From Mumia quercus (GTDB lineage Bacteria > Actinomycetota > Actinomycetes > Propionibacteriales > Nocardioidaceae): a stretch of 64,000 nucleotides of DNA. The notes below the pieces were generated by a model, which searched no databases, was not told the origin of the DNA, and was given only the letters and a program-made list of their open reading frames with translations. Location of the stretch: the NCBI RefSeq assembly GCF_025506335.1, contig NZ_JANZYO010000004.1, positions 124,001 to 188,000 on the forward strand, in the 5' to 3' direction. The position numbers and the translations under genes are program-made. Positions 18,079 to 26,433 of the stretch are shown here, in pieces (the first letter of the stretch is position 1; each line of letters begins with the position of its first letter).

Positions 18079-18999
18079 CTACTGCTCCCGGATCTTCGAC
18101 TGGACGTCCTCGAGCGTGCCGGCGAGCTCGTCGCCCGACAGCTTGACGACCTCCGCCGTGTCACCCGAGACCTCCTGCAGACCGTCGATGACGGGCTGGC
18201 TGTTCTGGAAGATCTCGACGAGCTTGAGGTAGGTCTCGTTGTCCTTGTCCTCTGCGCGGACCGCGAAGATGTTGACGTACGGCTGCGCGCTCGGGTCGCT
18301 CGCGTCATCCGTGACCAGCGCGTCGGAGAACGTGAGACCGGCCTTCTCGACGAAGTCGTTGTTGATGACGGCCGCGGCGACGTCCGGCAGGGAGGTCGGC
18401 GTCAGGTCGGCCTTGATCGCCTGGACCTTGACGCGCGAGGACTCCTCGACGTCGTTGAGCGTGGAGAACGGGCTGCCGCCGTCCTTCAGCGAGATGAGAC
18501 CGGCCGACTGAAGGAGCAGCAGGGCGCGCGCCTGGTTGGTGTCGTCGTCGGGCACGACGACCGTGTCGCCGTCCTTGATCGCCTCGACCGAGTCGACCTT
18601 CTGCGAGTAGAGACCGAGCGGGTAGATCGCCGTCGACCCGATCGGGTAGAGGTCGTCGTCGTTCTTCACGTTGTAGTCGGCGAGGTAGATGATGTGCTGG
18701 AACTGGTTGATGTCGATCTCACCCTCGCTGACCGACGGGTTCGGCTGCGCGTAGTCGGCGAAGTCGATGACCTCGACGTCGATGTCCTCCTTGGCAGCCT
18801 CCTCCTTGAACGTCTTCCAGTACGGGTCGCTCGCTCCGACCACGCCGAGCTTGACCTTGGTCATCCCCGCGGCTGCGTCGTCTCCCCCACGTACGGCGAA
18901 GAAGACGCCGACGGCCACGGCGAGCGCGACGACGGCGGCGACGATCCACACCCCCTTGCGGGACTTCGGCGGTGCGACCTGGGGGACCTGCTCAGACAT
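18079..18999 (-). CDS. metQ: Methionine ABC transporter substrate-binding protein MetQ, membrane-anchored form
   Basis: The 306-residue protein is an NlpA/MetQ-family binding protein: the mature part has VKLGVVGAS, a YWKTFKEEA segment, EGEIDINQFQH (a family hallmark) and VVPDDDTNQARAL. Most MetQ proteins are lipoproteins, but this one has no Cys near the N-terminus; it has a Lys/Arg-flanked hydrophobic helix (about residues 16-36) and would be held by a transmembrane anchor. Two ATGs are adjacent; the second (18999) has the better distance from GAGGAG. A short palindrome lies about 80 bases upstream. Confidence 0.9.
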   Translation of the reverse strand: MSEQVPQVAPPKSRKGVWIVAAVVALAVAVGVFFAVRGGDDAAAGMTKVKLGVVGASDPYWKTFKEEAAKEDIDVEVIDFADYAQPNPSVSEGEIDINQFQHIIYLADYNVKNDDDLYPIGSTAIYPLGLYSQKVDSVEAIKDGDTVVVPDDDTNQARALLLLQSAGLISLKDGGSPFSTLNDVEESSRVKVQAIKADLTPTSLPDVAAAVINNDFVEKAGLTFSDALVTDDASDPSAQPYVNIFAVRAEDKDNETYLKLVEIFQNSQPVIDGLQEVSGDTAEVVKLSGDELAGTLEDVQSKIREQ

Positions 19000-19078
19000 C
19001 ATGGCTCCTCGTATGGATGGTTTCGGAATGTTCGCCCGCCATCGAGACTGCGTCGCGATCCCGCATTCTGACCAGTCG

Positions 19079-19093
19079 TCTCACGATCTGAGA
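19079..19093. promoter_or_regulatory. Palindrome upstream of metQ, candidate operator
   Basis: TCTCA-CGATC-TGAGA is a perfect 5-base inverted repeat with a 5-base centre, about 80 bases upstream of the metQ start. On the metQ strand a -10-like CAGAAT lies just downstream. I did not find S-box (SAM riboswitch) hallmarks here, so control by a repressor binding this site is only a guess. Confidence 0.35.
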
Positions 19094-19181
19094 TCCAGGA
19101 CGAGTCGGAAATCCCCGGGAAACATGGGGATCGACGAGAAGCCGCGTGACGGACACCACGAAACCGGCACCCCACCGCAGA

Positions 19182-19219
19182 GTGCGTGCCCCACTGGAAG
19201 CAACCAGTGGGGCACGCAC
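19182..19219 (-). terminator. Perfect 16-bp hairpin after the TAXI gene
   Basis: Arms 19182-19197 (GTGCGTGCCCCACTGG) and 19204-19219 are exactly complementary, with a six-base loop. It lies about 30 bases beyond the TAXI gene stop and probably ends that operon. No T-run follows on either strand. Confidence 0.75.
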
Positions 19220-19251
19220 GCTGCGTGGGGCCGACGAAGAGCCCGCCGCCG

Positions 19252-20238
19252 CTACTGCAAGTCGTCGATCGCGCGCTGCGAGCCCGGGTGGACCGGGATC
19301 GGGTCGGACGAGGCGGCGTCCTCGAGGCGGATGTCCTTCGCCGCCGGGTGCACGGCGGTCAACGCGTCGGTCTCCTCGAAGACGATCGTCGTCAGCGCGC
19401 AGGCCACGTTGTCGGCCATGTCGTTGCGCGCGAGCAGGACGTTCGGGACGACGACCGTCGGCACGTCGGCGTCGAGCTCGTACGTCGCCGCCGGGATGCT
19501 GCCCTCCTCGTACACGGGGTTGATCTCCTGGAGGGCCGGGAGCTCGGTCGTGATGTCGAGGAACGTCACCTTGTCGCCCATCGACGTGAAGAGGTCGGTG
19601 ATGGCCGGCGTCGGGAGGCCACCGGACCACACGAGTCCGTCGATCGAGCCGTCCTTCATGCCGTCGACGGTCTTGGTGAGGTCGAGGCGCTGCGCCGACA
19701 CGTCCTCCTGGGACAGGCCGGCCGCCTCGATGAGCCGCTGGGCGATGACCTCCGTGCCCGACTTCGGCGAGCCGGTCGAGATCCGCTTGCCCTTGAAGTC
19801 CGCGATCGACGAGATGCCGGAGTCGGTACGGACGATGACCTGCGTGTAGTTGGGGTAGATGCGCCCGATCGAGGAGACCTCCTGCTTCTCCGTGAACGAG
19901 CCGGTCCCCGCCACCGCGTCGGCGGCGGTGTCAGCGAGGGAGAATGCGAGGTCGTAGTCGCCGGCGACGAGCTGCTGCACGTTCTGCACCGACGCCCCGG
20001 TCTCGGCCGCGGTGGCCTTGAGGTCGGTCTCGTCGCTGATGATCTTCGCGAGACCACCGCCGACCACGTAGTAGACGCCGGTCGAGTTGCCGGTCGCGAT
20101 GCCGATGCGTCCGGATCCGGCGTCGCAGCTGTCGGCGTCGCCGCCGGACTGGTTGTCGTCCTGCTGTCCCCCGCACGCCGCGAGGGCGAGGGAGGCGGTG
20201 AGCGCGCCGACGGCGAGCAGCGTACGGGTCTGTCTCAT
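19252..20238 (-). CDS. TAXI-family TRAP transporter substrate-binding lipoprotein
   Basis: The 328-residue protein has a lipoprotein signal ending LALAAC (Cys22). The mature part is of the TAXI type: an IGIATGNSTGVYYVVGGGLA segment, a SVQNVQQLVAGDYDLAFSLAD segment and a GKRISTGSPKSGTEVIA segment. TAXI proteins bring organic acids such as glutamate or 2-oxoglutarate-like compounds to a fused TRAP permease, driven by an ion gradient. The permease gene lies immediately upstream (seven-base gap). AGGAG is about ten bases before the ATG. Confidence 0.9.
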   Translation of the reverse strand: MRQTRTLLAVGALTASLALAACGGQQDDNQSGGDADSCDAGSGRIGIATGNSTGVYYVVGGGLAKIISDETDLKATAAETGASVQNVQQLVAGDYDLAFSLADTAADAVAGTGSFTEKQEVSSIGRIYPNYTQVIVRTDSGISSIADFKGKRISTGSPKSGTEVIAQRLIEAAGLSQEDVSAQRLDLTKTVDGMKDGSIDGLVWSGGLPTPAITDLFTSMGDKVTFLDITTELPALQEINPVYEEGSIPAATYELDADVPTVVVPNVLLARNDMADNVACALTTIVFEETDALTAVHPAAKDIRLEDAASSDPIPVHPGSQRAIDDLQ

Positions 20239-20245
20239 GGGTTCT

Positions 20246-22369
20246 TCACTCCTGGGTGGTGGGTGTGGCGGACGGTGTCGTGGTGGGTGGGTTCGTACGG
20301 CGGCCGACGACGTGGAGCGCCACCGCCGCGGCGAGGAGCGCGAGCCCGATCGCGATCGAGAGCGGGACGAGGTAGAGGAGGAGCAAAGCGGCGGGGATGC
20401 AGAGCAGCCGCTCCGGGCGCCGCGTCGGTCCGAACATCCAGCCCGAGGTCGCGACGGCGAGCGCAGCGACGGCAAGACCGGCGACGACGGTGGTCCACAC
20501 GACGTCGATCAGCGCGCCCTGACCCAGCAGGTGCTCGCCGTTGTCGGTCATGAGGAAGGCCATCGGCGCGAGGAAGGCAGGCAGCGTGTACTTGCACGCC
20601 TGCCACATCGTCGGGATGACCTTGCCGCCGGTGATCGCCGCCGAGGCGACCGCCGCCAGCGCGGTCGGCGGCGACACCTCCGACAGGACGGCGTAGTAGA
20701 AGATGAACATCGCGACCTCGGGGCCGCCCGCACCGAGGCTGATCAGCGCCGGGCCGATGATGATCCAGCTGAGGATGAAGGACGCGGTCACCGGGACGGC
20801 GAGCCCGAGGACGATGATCGCGACGGCCGAGAACAACGCGCTCAGCACGACGAGCGACGCGTCGTTGGGCGCGAGGGCGTCCGCGGCGTCGACGAGGAGC
20901 GACGAGAGCACCTGCCCGAGGCCGGTCTTGGCGATCGTGGAGGTGATGACACCTGCCGCCGCGCACACCGCGATGACGGGCACCGCGGCGCGGATCCCCG
21001 TCGCGAGCGCCACGTACAGCCGGTGCACGTAGTCGCTCAGCGACTCCCGCAGCGGCAGGCGCTCGGCGTCCTCAGGCCGCTCGTCGATGCCGCCGACGAA
21101 GCGGCGACGCGACAGCAGCGCCTCCAGCAGTCCGAAGAAGGCCGCGACCCCGGTCGCGTACACGACGGCCTTGAACGGCGGGACGTCCATGGCGAGGAAG
21201 ACGACGATGACGCCCAGGCTGACGAAGTGGTAGCCGAACCGCCCGAGGAGCGCCCACGGGCTGTTCACGTCGACGTCGACGCGACGCGCTCCGAACCGGC
21301 GAGCGTCGATCTCGACGGCGAGGAAGATGCCGAGGTAGTAGAGCAGGGTGGGGACGAGCGCCCAGCCGAGCACCTGGAGGTACGAGACGCCGAGGTACTC
21401 CGCGATGATGAACGCGGCCGCACCCAGGGTCGGCGGAGACAGGATCGCCCCGATGCCGGAGGCCGCGAGCATGCCGCCCGCCGCCTCGCGCGGGTAGCCG
21501 GCCCGCTTGAGGATCGGCCACGCGAACGACCCGAGCGTCACTGCGGTGGCGGTGCCCGACCCGGATACGGTTCCTAACAAGAAGCCCGAGGTCGCGACCG
21601 TACGCCCCGGCGCCGTGCCCGACTTCCGGAACAGCGAGAAGCTGAACTCCACGAAGAAGCGCCCGGCCCCCATCCGGTCGAGGACAGCACCGTAGATCGT
21701 GAACAGCACGATGTAGGTCGCGGCGACGTCCAGCGGCACCCCGAAGAAGCCGCTCGCCTCGTTGTAGAGGGCGTTGACGATCTGGTCGATGTCCTCGCCG
21801 CGGTGCGAGATCGCCCACGAGAGCGGCAGCAGCCCGCCGTAGTACGCGTACGCGAGGAACACCGCGCAGACGATCGGCAGCACCCAGCCGGTCGTACGGC
21901 GGGTCGCCTCGAGGACGAGCACCAGAAGGAGAAGGCCGGCCGCGACGTCGATCGCACCGAGGGCGCCCTGCCGGTCCAGGAAGGCGGAGAACCCTCCTCC
22001 CCCTTGCTCCCACTCCGGGAGCGGGAGGACCGGGTAGAGGCCGACGACGAGCGCCGCGAGCGCGAGCGCCCAGTCGACGGGACCCGGGTCGTCGCGGCCG
22101 TACTTGCTCCGTCGGGCGCGACCGCGGTAGAGGAGGAACGCCAGCGGCAGAGTGACACCCAGGAACACCACGAGGTAGTACTGGTTGCCCTCCCGCAGAG
22201 GGAAGAACACCTGGCGCAGCACGAACACCGCGACCACGAAGCACCAGAGCGTGATCAGGCGCTCCCAGCGAGGAGACAGTCGCCGGGACGGGCGCTCCTC
22301 GTCGTACTCGGCGGCGAGGTGGTCGAGGTCGGTCTGGTCGACCGGGGTGTCGGAGGTTGCCCTGGGCAT
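20246..22369 (-). CDS. Fused TRAP transporter permease (DctQM-like)
   Basis: The 707-residue protein has about eighteen hydrophobic helices and matches the fused TRAP permease family, in which small (DctQ) and large (DctM) subunits are joined. Recognisable segments are GFLLGTVSGSGTATAVTLGSFAWP and a second SEVSPPTALA half-site, which frame the substrate and Na+ sites of DctM. It works with the TAXI protein next door. The ATG at 22369 begins MPRATSD; an upstream GTG ten codons earlier is possible. Neither has a Shine-Dalgarno sequence, so a leaderless or weakly translated start is likely. The promoter region is shared with the divergent response regulator gene. Confidence 0.88.
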   Translation of the reverse strand: MPRATSDTPVDQTDLDHLAAEYDEERPSRRLSPRWERLITLWCFVVAVFVLRQVFFPLREGNQYYLVVFLGVTLPLAFLLYRGRARRSKYGRDDPGPVDWALALAALVVGLYPVLPLPEWEQGGGGFSAFLDRQGALGAIDVAAGLLLLVLVLEATRRTTGWVLPIVCAVFLAYAYYGGLLPLSWAISHRGEDIDQIVNALYNEASGFFGVPLDVAATYIVLFTIYGAVLDRMGAGRFFVEFSFSLFRKSGTAPGRTVATSGFLLGTVSGSGTATAVTLGSFAWPILKRAGYPREAAGGMLAASGIGAILSPPTLGAAAFIIAEYLGVSYLQVLGWALVPTLLYYLGIFLAVEIDARRFGARRVDVDVNSPWALLGRFGYHFVSLGVIVVFLAMDVPPFKAVVYATGVAAFFGLLEALLSRRRFVGGIDERPEDAERLPLRESLSDYVHRLYVALATGIRAAVPVIAVCAAAGVITSTIAKTGLGQVLSSLLVDAADALAPNDASLVVLSALFSAVAIIVLGLAVPVTASFILSWIIIGPALISLGAGGPEVAMFIFYYAVLSEVSPPTALAAVASAAITGGKVIPTMWQACKYTLPAFLAPMAFLMTDNGEHLLGQGALIDVVWTTVVAGLAVAALAVATSGWMFGPTRRPERLLCIPAALLLLYLVPLSIAIGLALLAAAVALHVVGRRTNPPTTTPSATPTTQE

Positions 22370-22419
22370 GACGGGTAACGTAACCGTGAGCCACGTCACA
22401 CCCGTGCACGCGGGCTCGA

Positions 22420-22438
22420 GGCTTTACACAGGCTTGAC
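22420..22438. promoter_or_regulatory. Direct repeat GGCTTTAC/GGCTTGAC, candidate OmpR-type operator
   Basis: GGCTTTAC (22420-22427) and GGCTTGAC (22431-22438) are spaced by exactly 11 bases, one helical turn, as in operators for OmpR/PhoB-family regulators. The site lies between the TRAP permease gene and the response regulator gene, about 30 bases before the regulator's start. A neighbouring inverted repeat GTGA-N6-TCAC is at 22386-22399. Confidence 0.45.
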
Positions 22439-22468
22439 GTCCGCACGGACACCCCCGGGAGGACCCTC

Positions 22469-23128
22469 GTGCGCGTGCTGCTCGTCGAGGACGACGACGC
22501 GGTGGCTGGTGCGCTCGGAGCAGCCCTTCAGCGGGTCGGTCTGGCCGTCGACCGCGCCGCTGACGCCGAGGAGGGATGGCGCAAGCACACCCAGGCGTCG
22601 CTCGTCCTGCTGGACATGGGGCTTCCGGACTCCGACGGCCTCGCGCTGGCGCGCCGGATCCGTTCCGCGAGCGAGGTCCCGATCATCGCGGTCACCGCAC
22701 GCCGCGCCGAGGCGTCGGTGGTGGCGGCGCTGCAGGCCGGCGTCGACGACTACGTCACCAAGCCGTACAGCACCCAGGTGCTGCTCGCCCGGATCGATGC
22801 CGTCATGCGGAGGAGCGGTCGCGGTGTCGCCGTGGGCGAGGTTCGGGTCGGTGCTCTCGCGCTGGAGCCGCAGGAGCAGCGGGCGACGTACGGCGGCGAG
22901 CTGCTCGACCTCACGAGGAAGGAGTTCGCCCTGCTGCTCGTCCTCGCGCAGAACGCCGGCCACGTCGTCACGCGCGCGGAGCTGATGGAGCGGATCTGGC
23001 AGACCACCTGGGTCGGCGGTTCGCGGACCCTCGACGTCCACGTCGCGAGCCTGCGCGCCAAGCTCGGCGACGGCGACCTCGTCGAGACCATCAGGGGGAC
23101 CGGCTACCGCCTCCGCGCCCCGGGGTGA
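22469..23128 (+). CDS. OmpR/TctD-type response regulator
   Basis: The 219-residue protein has a receiver domain with acidic pocket (E7, D8, D9), phospho-acceptor Asp49 (LLDMGLPD), a conserved Thr (VTA) and Lys (TKPY). Residues about 130-217 form a winged-helix DNA-binding domain (LTRKEFALLLVLAQN, IRGTGYRL). It is likely to control the divergent TRAP transporter in response to the sensor kinase encoded next. The GTG at 22469 has GGGAGGA six bases upstream. The stop overlaps the kinase start by four bases. Confidence 0.92.
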   Translation: MRVLLVEDDDAVAGALGAALQRVGLAVDRAADAEEGWRKHTQASLVLLDMGLPDSDGLALARRIRSASEVPIIAVTARRAEASVVAALQAGVDDYVTKPYSTQVLLARIDAVMRRSGRGVAVGEVRVGALALEPQEQRATYGGELLDLTRKEFALLLVLAQNAGHVVTRAELMERIWQTTWVGGSRTLDVHVASLRAKLGDGDLVETIRGTGYRLRAPG

Positions 23129-24507
23129 TCGTGCGCCGTCGCCTCCTCACGCTCTCGACGATCGCCCTGTCGGCCCTGCTCGCGGCGATGATCGTCCCGC
23201 TGATCGGCACGTACGCGTCGGACCGCACGCAGGAGCTGTTCGTCACCCGGCAGGCCGACGTCAACCGCTTCGCGGTGGTCGCCGGGACCGCGCTCGAGAC
23301 GGGGTCGGTCGCCTCGTTGCGCGCGGAGCTCGATCGGTACGAGGAGGTGCACGGCGCGCGCGTCGTCGTGGTCGACGCCGACCGCCAGACGGTCGCGACG
23401 TCGCCTGGCGACCTCGACCCAGGGACGGTCGCCCGGCCGGTGGCACGGGCACTCGCCGGCAACAGCGCCGAGAAGCCCGATCCCGTCTGGCCCTGGTCGG
23501 ACGACACGTTCGTGATCGCGTCGCCGATCGGGCGCGACGCCCACGTGCTGGGCGCCGTGGTCATGGAGACGCCCACGGCGGCGGCGCGCCACGACGTCGC
23601 GATGCGGCTCGCCCTGCTCGTCGCGGCCGGGTTCGCGGTGCTGCTGGCCGCGGCGGCGGGAGTGGCCGTCCCGCTCGTGCGGTGGATCTTGCGTCCCGTC
23701 GGCGATCTCGACGACGCCGCCCGCCGCGTGGCTCACGGCGAGCTCACGACCCGCGTGCCGGAGAGCACCGGGCCGCCCGAGCTGCGCCGGCTCGCGACGT
23801 CGTTCAACGACATGGCCAACCACGTCCAGCTCGCCCAGCGCCAGCAGAGCGACCTCGTCGCCGACGCGTCCCACCAGCTCGGCAACCCGCTGACCGCGCT
23901 GCGCCTGCGGGTCGAGACGCTGTCGGCCGACGCCTCGCCGGAGGACGCCGCCCAGCTCGACCTCGTGCTCGCCGAGACGGACCGGCTCACCCGGATCGTG
24001 GACTCGCTGCTCGACCTCGGGCAGGTCGGTGCCGATCCGCCGCCGGTGAAGGAGGTCGACCTCGTCGTCGCCGTCCGGGAGCGCTGCCGGATGTGGGAGC
24101 CCGCCCTGCCCGGCCTCGTCGTCGACGCTCCGGCGGAGGCGGTCGCGCTCGCGAGCGACGAGGTCGTCGACGTCTTCCTCGACGCCGCGCTCGACAACGC
24201 GGCGAAGTTCGCGCCCGGCTCGCCGGTCGAGGTGACGGTGGCCCGCCCTCTCGACGGCGTGTCCGTCGCGGTCAGGGACCACGGCGAGGGGATCCGGGGC
24301 GACGACCTCGAGAAGGTCGGATCGCGGTTCTTCCGCAGCGCCCAGCACCAGAACGTCCGGGGCACCGGACTCGGCCTGGCGATCGTGCGCGCCCACGTCG
24401 TACGGGTCGGGGGGACCTTCTCCGTCGCCGGACCTCCTGATGGGGGCTTCGAGGTGCGGGTCACGCTGCCCCACCCGTGCCGCCGCCCGTCCCCAGGTCA
24501 GGCGTAG
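23125..24507 (+). CDS. Sensor histidine kinase paired with the TctD-type regulator
   Basis: The 460-residue kinase has an N-terminal membrane helix (about 7-28), an extracellular sensor part of about 130 residues, a second helix (about 168-190), a HAMP linker, a DHp helix with phospho-acceptor His250 (ADASHQLGNPL) and a catalytic domain with an N box (DAALDNAAKF), DHGEGI and GTGLGLAIV. The Gln after the His replaces the more common Glu (HQLGNPL instead of HELRTPL), a known variant in TctE-like kinases. The GTG at 23125 overlaps the regulator's stop. Its 3-prime end overlaps the convergent SRPBCC gene by ten bases. Confidence 0.9.
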   Translation: MIVRRRLLTLSTIALSALLAAMIVPLIGTYASDRTQELFVTRQADVNRFAVVAGTALETGSVASLRAELDRYEEVHGARVVVVDADRQTVATSPGDLDPGTVARPVARALAGNSAEKPDPVWPWSDDTFVIASPIGRDAHVLGAVVMETPTAAARHDVAMRLALLVAAGFAVLLAAAAGVAVPLVRWILRPVGDLDDAARRVAHGELTTRVPESTGPPELRRLATSFNDMANHVQLAQRQQSDLVADASHQLGNPLTALRLRVETLSADASPEDAAQLDLVLAETDRLTRIVDSLLDLGQVGADPPPVKEVDLVVAVRERCRMWEPALPGLVVDAPAEAVALASDEVVDVFLDAALDNAAKFAPGSPVEVTVARPLDGVSVAVRDHGEGIRGDDLEKVGSRFFRSAQHQNVRGTGLGLAIVRAHVVRVGGTFSVAGPPDGGFEVRVTLPHPCRRPSPGQA

Positions 24508-24971
24508 AAGCCCTCGCGCAGGTTGATGCCGTGCTCGAGCCACACCTTGAGCGCGGCGAGCATGCCCGTCCATCCGGCGCAGTTGCCGAACGCGTTCTCC
24601 GCGCCGGCCTCCGTCGCTCGCCATGACGACTCGGTGATCGTCACGAGCGTGCGGGTGTCGCCGTCGACGGGGTCGAGCGTGAAGGTGGTGGTGGTCTTGC
24701 CGTCGTCGGCAGCCGACTCCTGACCGTCCCAGCGGATCACGAGCCGCCGCGGCGGGTCGGCCTCGACGACCACCACAGGGAACTCGCCCGGGAAGTCGTG
24801 GAAGTCCCAGGTGACGGTGCTGCCCGCCTCGAGCCGACCGCGAGCACCTCCCGTCGTGAAGTAGCGAGAGAGCTGCTCCGGGTCGGCGATCGCCTCGTAC
24901 ACCTCGGCGCACGGCCTCGCGACGTGACCGGACACGGTGAACCGGAGCTCGTGAAGGGCGCTGTCGTTCAT
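24498..24971 (-). CDS. SRPBCC (AHSA1-like) domain protein
   Basis: The 157-residue protein has the START-like/AHSA1 fold: an opening FTVSGHVARPCAEVYEAIADP strand-helix, a middle WDFHDFPGEFPV, and the closing CAGWTGMLAALKVWLEHG helix. Members bind hydrophobic ligands or have unknown roles. The gene is divergent from an ArsR-type regulator with only 16 bases between the two start codons, an arrangement seen many times, so the regulator probably controls it. Confidence 0.82.
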   Translation of the reverse strand: MNDSALHELRFTVSGHVARPCAEVYEAIADPEQLSRYFTTGGARGRLEAGSTVTWDFHDFPGEFPVVVVEADPPRRLVIRWDGQESAADDGKTTTTFTLDPVDGDTRTLVTITESSWRATEAGAENAFGNCAGWTGMLAALKVWLEHGINLREGFYA

Positions 24972-24987
24972 GTGATATTTTTACAAC
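24972..24987. promoter_or_regulatory. AT-rich 16-base divergent promoter/operator
   Basis: The whole gap between the two start codons is GTGATATTTTTACAAC, strikingly AT-rich for this genome. With flanking bases it forms an imperfect dyad TGT-N9-ACA centred in the gap. There is no room for Shine-Dalgarno sequences, so both mRNAs would begin within or next to the start codons unless the promoters lie inside the opposing gene. Confidence 0.45.
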
Positions 24988-25335
24988 ATGTCGCCCGGTG
25001 CCCACAACCCCACGGACGACGACCTCGTCTTCAAGGCGCTCGCGTCGCCGACCCGACGCAGGATGCTCGACCTCCTCCGCGAGGACACCCGGACCACGGG
25101 CGAGCTCTGCGCGCTCCTCCCCGACCTCGACCGGACCACCGTGCTGCAGCACCTGCGCGTGCTGGAGCGCGCCGCCCTGGTCACCGGGCGCAAGGTGGGC
25201 AGGGAGCGTCGGCTCGCGCTCGCCCCGCTCCCGATCAAACGCATCCACGACCGGTGGATCAGCGACTACACGCGGGCCGCGGTCGACCTGCTCGCAGGCC
25301 TGGACTCCGACGTTCCCGACGACCCCGCTCGATGA
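24988..25335 (+). CDS. ArsR-family helix-turn-helix regulator
   Basis: The 115-residue protein is a winged-helix regulator: ALASPTRRRMLDLLRE, then TTGELCALLPDLDRTTVLQHLRVLERAALV (recognition helix region about residues 38-68) and a basic wing. No metal-binding Cys pair is present (one Cys only), so it is not a metal sensor of the classic ArsR type. It most likely represses itself and the divergent SRPBCC gene. Its stop lies three bases from the convergent TAXI gene's stop. Confidence 0.85.
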   Translation: MSPGAHNPTDDDLVFKALASPTRRRMLDLLREDTRTTGELCALLPDLDRTTVLQHLRVLERAALVTGRKVGRERRLALAPLPIKRIHDRWISDYTRAAVDLLAGLDSDVPDDPAR

Positions 25336-25338
25336 CGC

Positions 25339-26310
25339 TCAGCCGCTCCGCTCACGGTAGTAGCGCAGCGCACCGGGGTGCAGAGCCAGCGGCGACGTGA
25401 AGATCGCCGCTCCGAGCGTCGGCTGCCCTACCCCGGGCTCGAGGCGCTCGATCTCGTCCTGCCGCTCGAACGCGACCCGCGTGACGGCGTACGCCAGCGG
25501 CTCCGGCATCGCCGGGCTGGCGATCAGGTAGTTCTTGACGCTGAGCGTGCTCACCGCGTCGCGCAGGCCGTACGCCGAAGGCGGGATCGGCGCGCGGACG
25601 TACTGCGGGCCGTGCGCGGCGACCATCGGCTCGACGGTGCCGCCGAGCTCGAGGAGCCGCAGCGGGACGTCGCGCGCCAGCGCCGCGATCGCCTGGTTGG
25701 GGAGCCCACTCACGAAGAAGAACGCGTCCAGCCGACCCGCCCGCAACGCCTCTGCCGACGTCTCGAGCGCAGTGTCGACGAACGTCGCAGCCGGCGCCCG
25801 GACGTCGTGGACCTCGAGGATGCGCGTCGCGATCACCTGCGTCCCGGAGCCGTCGGCACCGACACCGATCCGAGCGCGCGCGAGGTCCGCGACCTCGCGG
25901 TGAGGCGAGTCCTCGCGGACGACCAGGTGGACGAAGCTGTCGTACATCCGGGCGAGCGCGACCAGCTCGTACGCGCGCGCCGTCGCCGCGGACGTCGGCG
26001 GGACGACCGCCTGGGCCGCAGCGTCGCCGAGCGAGAACCCGAGGTCGCACGCGCCGTCCGCGACGAGGCGGAGGTTCTCGAGGGAGGCGTTCGTCGTACG
26101 TGTCCGCACGCGCGCGCCGTCGAGCTCGCGCTCGAGCACTGCCGCGAGCGCCCGGCCGTAACGGACGAAGACGCCGCCCGGGTTGCCCGTCGCGACCGAG
26201 AGCTCGGCGCCGTCGACGGCGTCCCAGCGCGGTCCGACACAGCCGGTCAGGCCGGCGAGCAGAGGCAGGCCGAGAGCAGCCAGGGCGCGACGGCGGCTCA
26301 GCTCGGGCAC
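25339..26310 (-). CDS. Second TAXI-family substrate-binding lipoprotein, not next to a permease gene
   Basis: The 323-residue protein has a signal ending LAGLTGC (Cys24) and the TAXI fold: LSVATGNPGGVFVRYGRALA, LRLVADGACDLGFSLGDAAAQA and RIGVGADGSGTQVIATRI. It is clearly related to, but quite different from, the TAXI protein at 19252. No TRAP permease is adjacent; the closest is about 3 kb away beyond the two-component genes. It could feed that permease with another ligand, or present ligand to the sensor kinase. The GTG start at 26310 has AGGA about seven bases upstream. Confidence 0.85.
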   Translation of the reverse strand: MPELSRRRALAALGLPLLAGLTGCVGPRWDAVDGAELSVATGNPGGVFVRYGRALAAVLERELDGARVRTRTTNASLENLRLVADGACDLGFSLGDAAAQAVVPPTSAATARAYELVALARMYDSFVHLVVREDSPHREVADLARARIGVGADGSGTQVIATRILEVHDVRAPAATFVDTALETSAEALRAGRLDAFFFVSGLPNQAIAALARDVPLRLLELGGTVEPMVAAHGPQYVRAPIPPSAYGLRDAVSTLSVKNYLIASPAMPEPLAYAVTRVAFERQDEIERLEPGVGQPTLGAAIFTSPLALHPGALRYYRERSG

Positions 26311-26380
26311 AGGGGGATCCTAGCCGCTTGCAGCTCGTACAGATGTTCGGATACGCTGCAGGTCCGGGGGAAGCAAGAAG

Positions 26381-26424
26381 GCCCGTGGGCACGACCGGAC
26401 GGGGGACCGATCGTGCCCACGGGC
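26381..26424 (-). terminator. Terminator of the acyl-CoA carboxylase operon
   Basis: GCCCGTGGGCACGA (26381-26394) pairs perfectly with 26411-26424, a 14-base-pair stem with a 16-base loop, ten bases beyond the enoyl-CoA hydratase stop. Confidence 0.78.
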
Positions 26425-26433
26425 GCTTGCGCG

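Noticed and set aside
19003-19251. SAM riboswitch (S-box) upstream of metQ
   Set aside because: I looked for the conserved S-box helices on the metQ strand and could not find them; only a short palindrome and a terminator-like hairpin are present. A covariance-model search would settle it.
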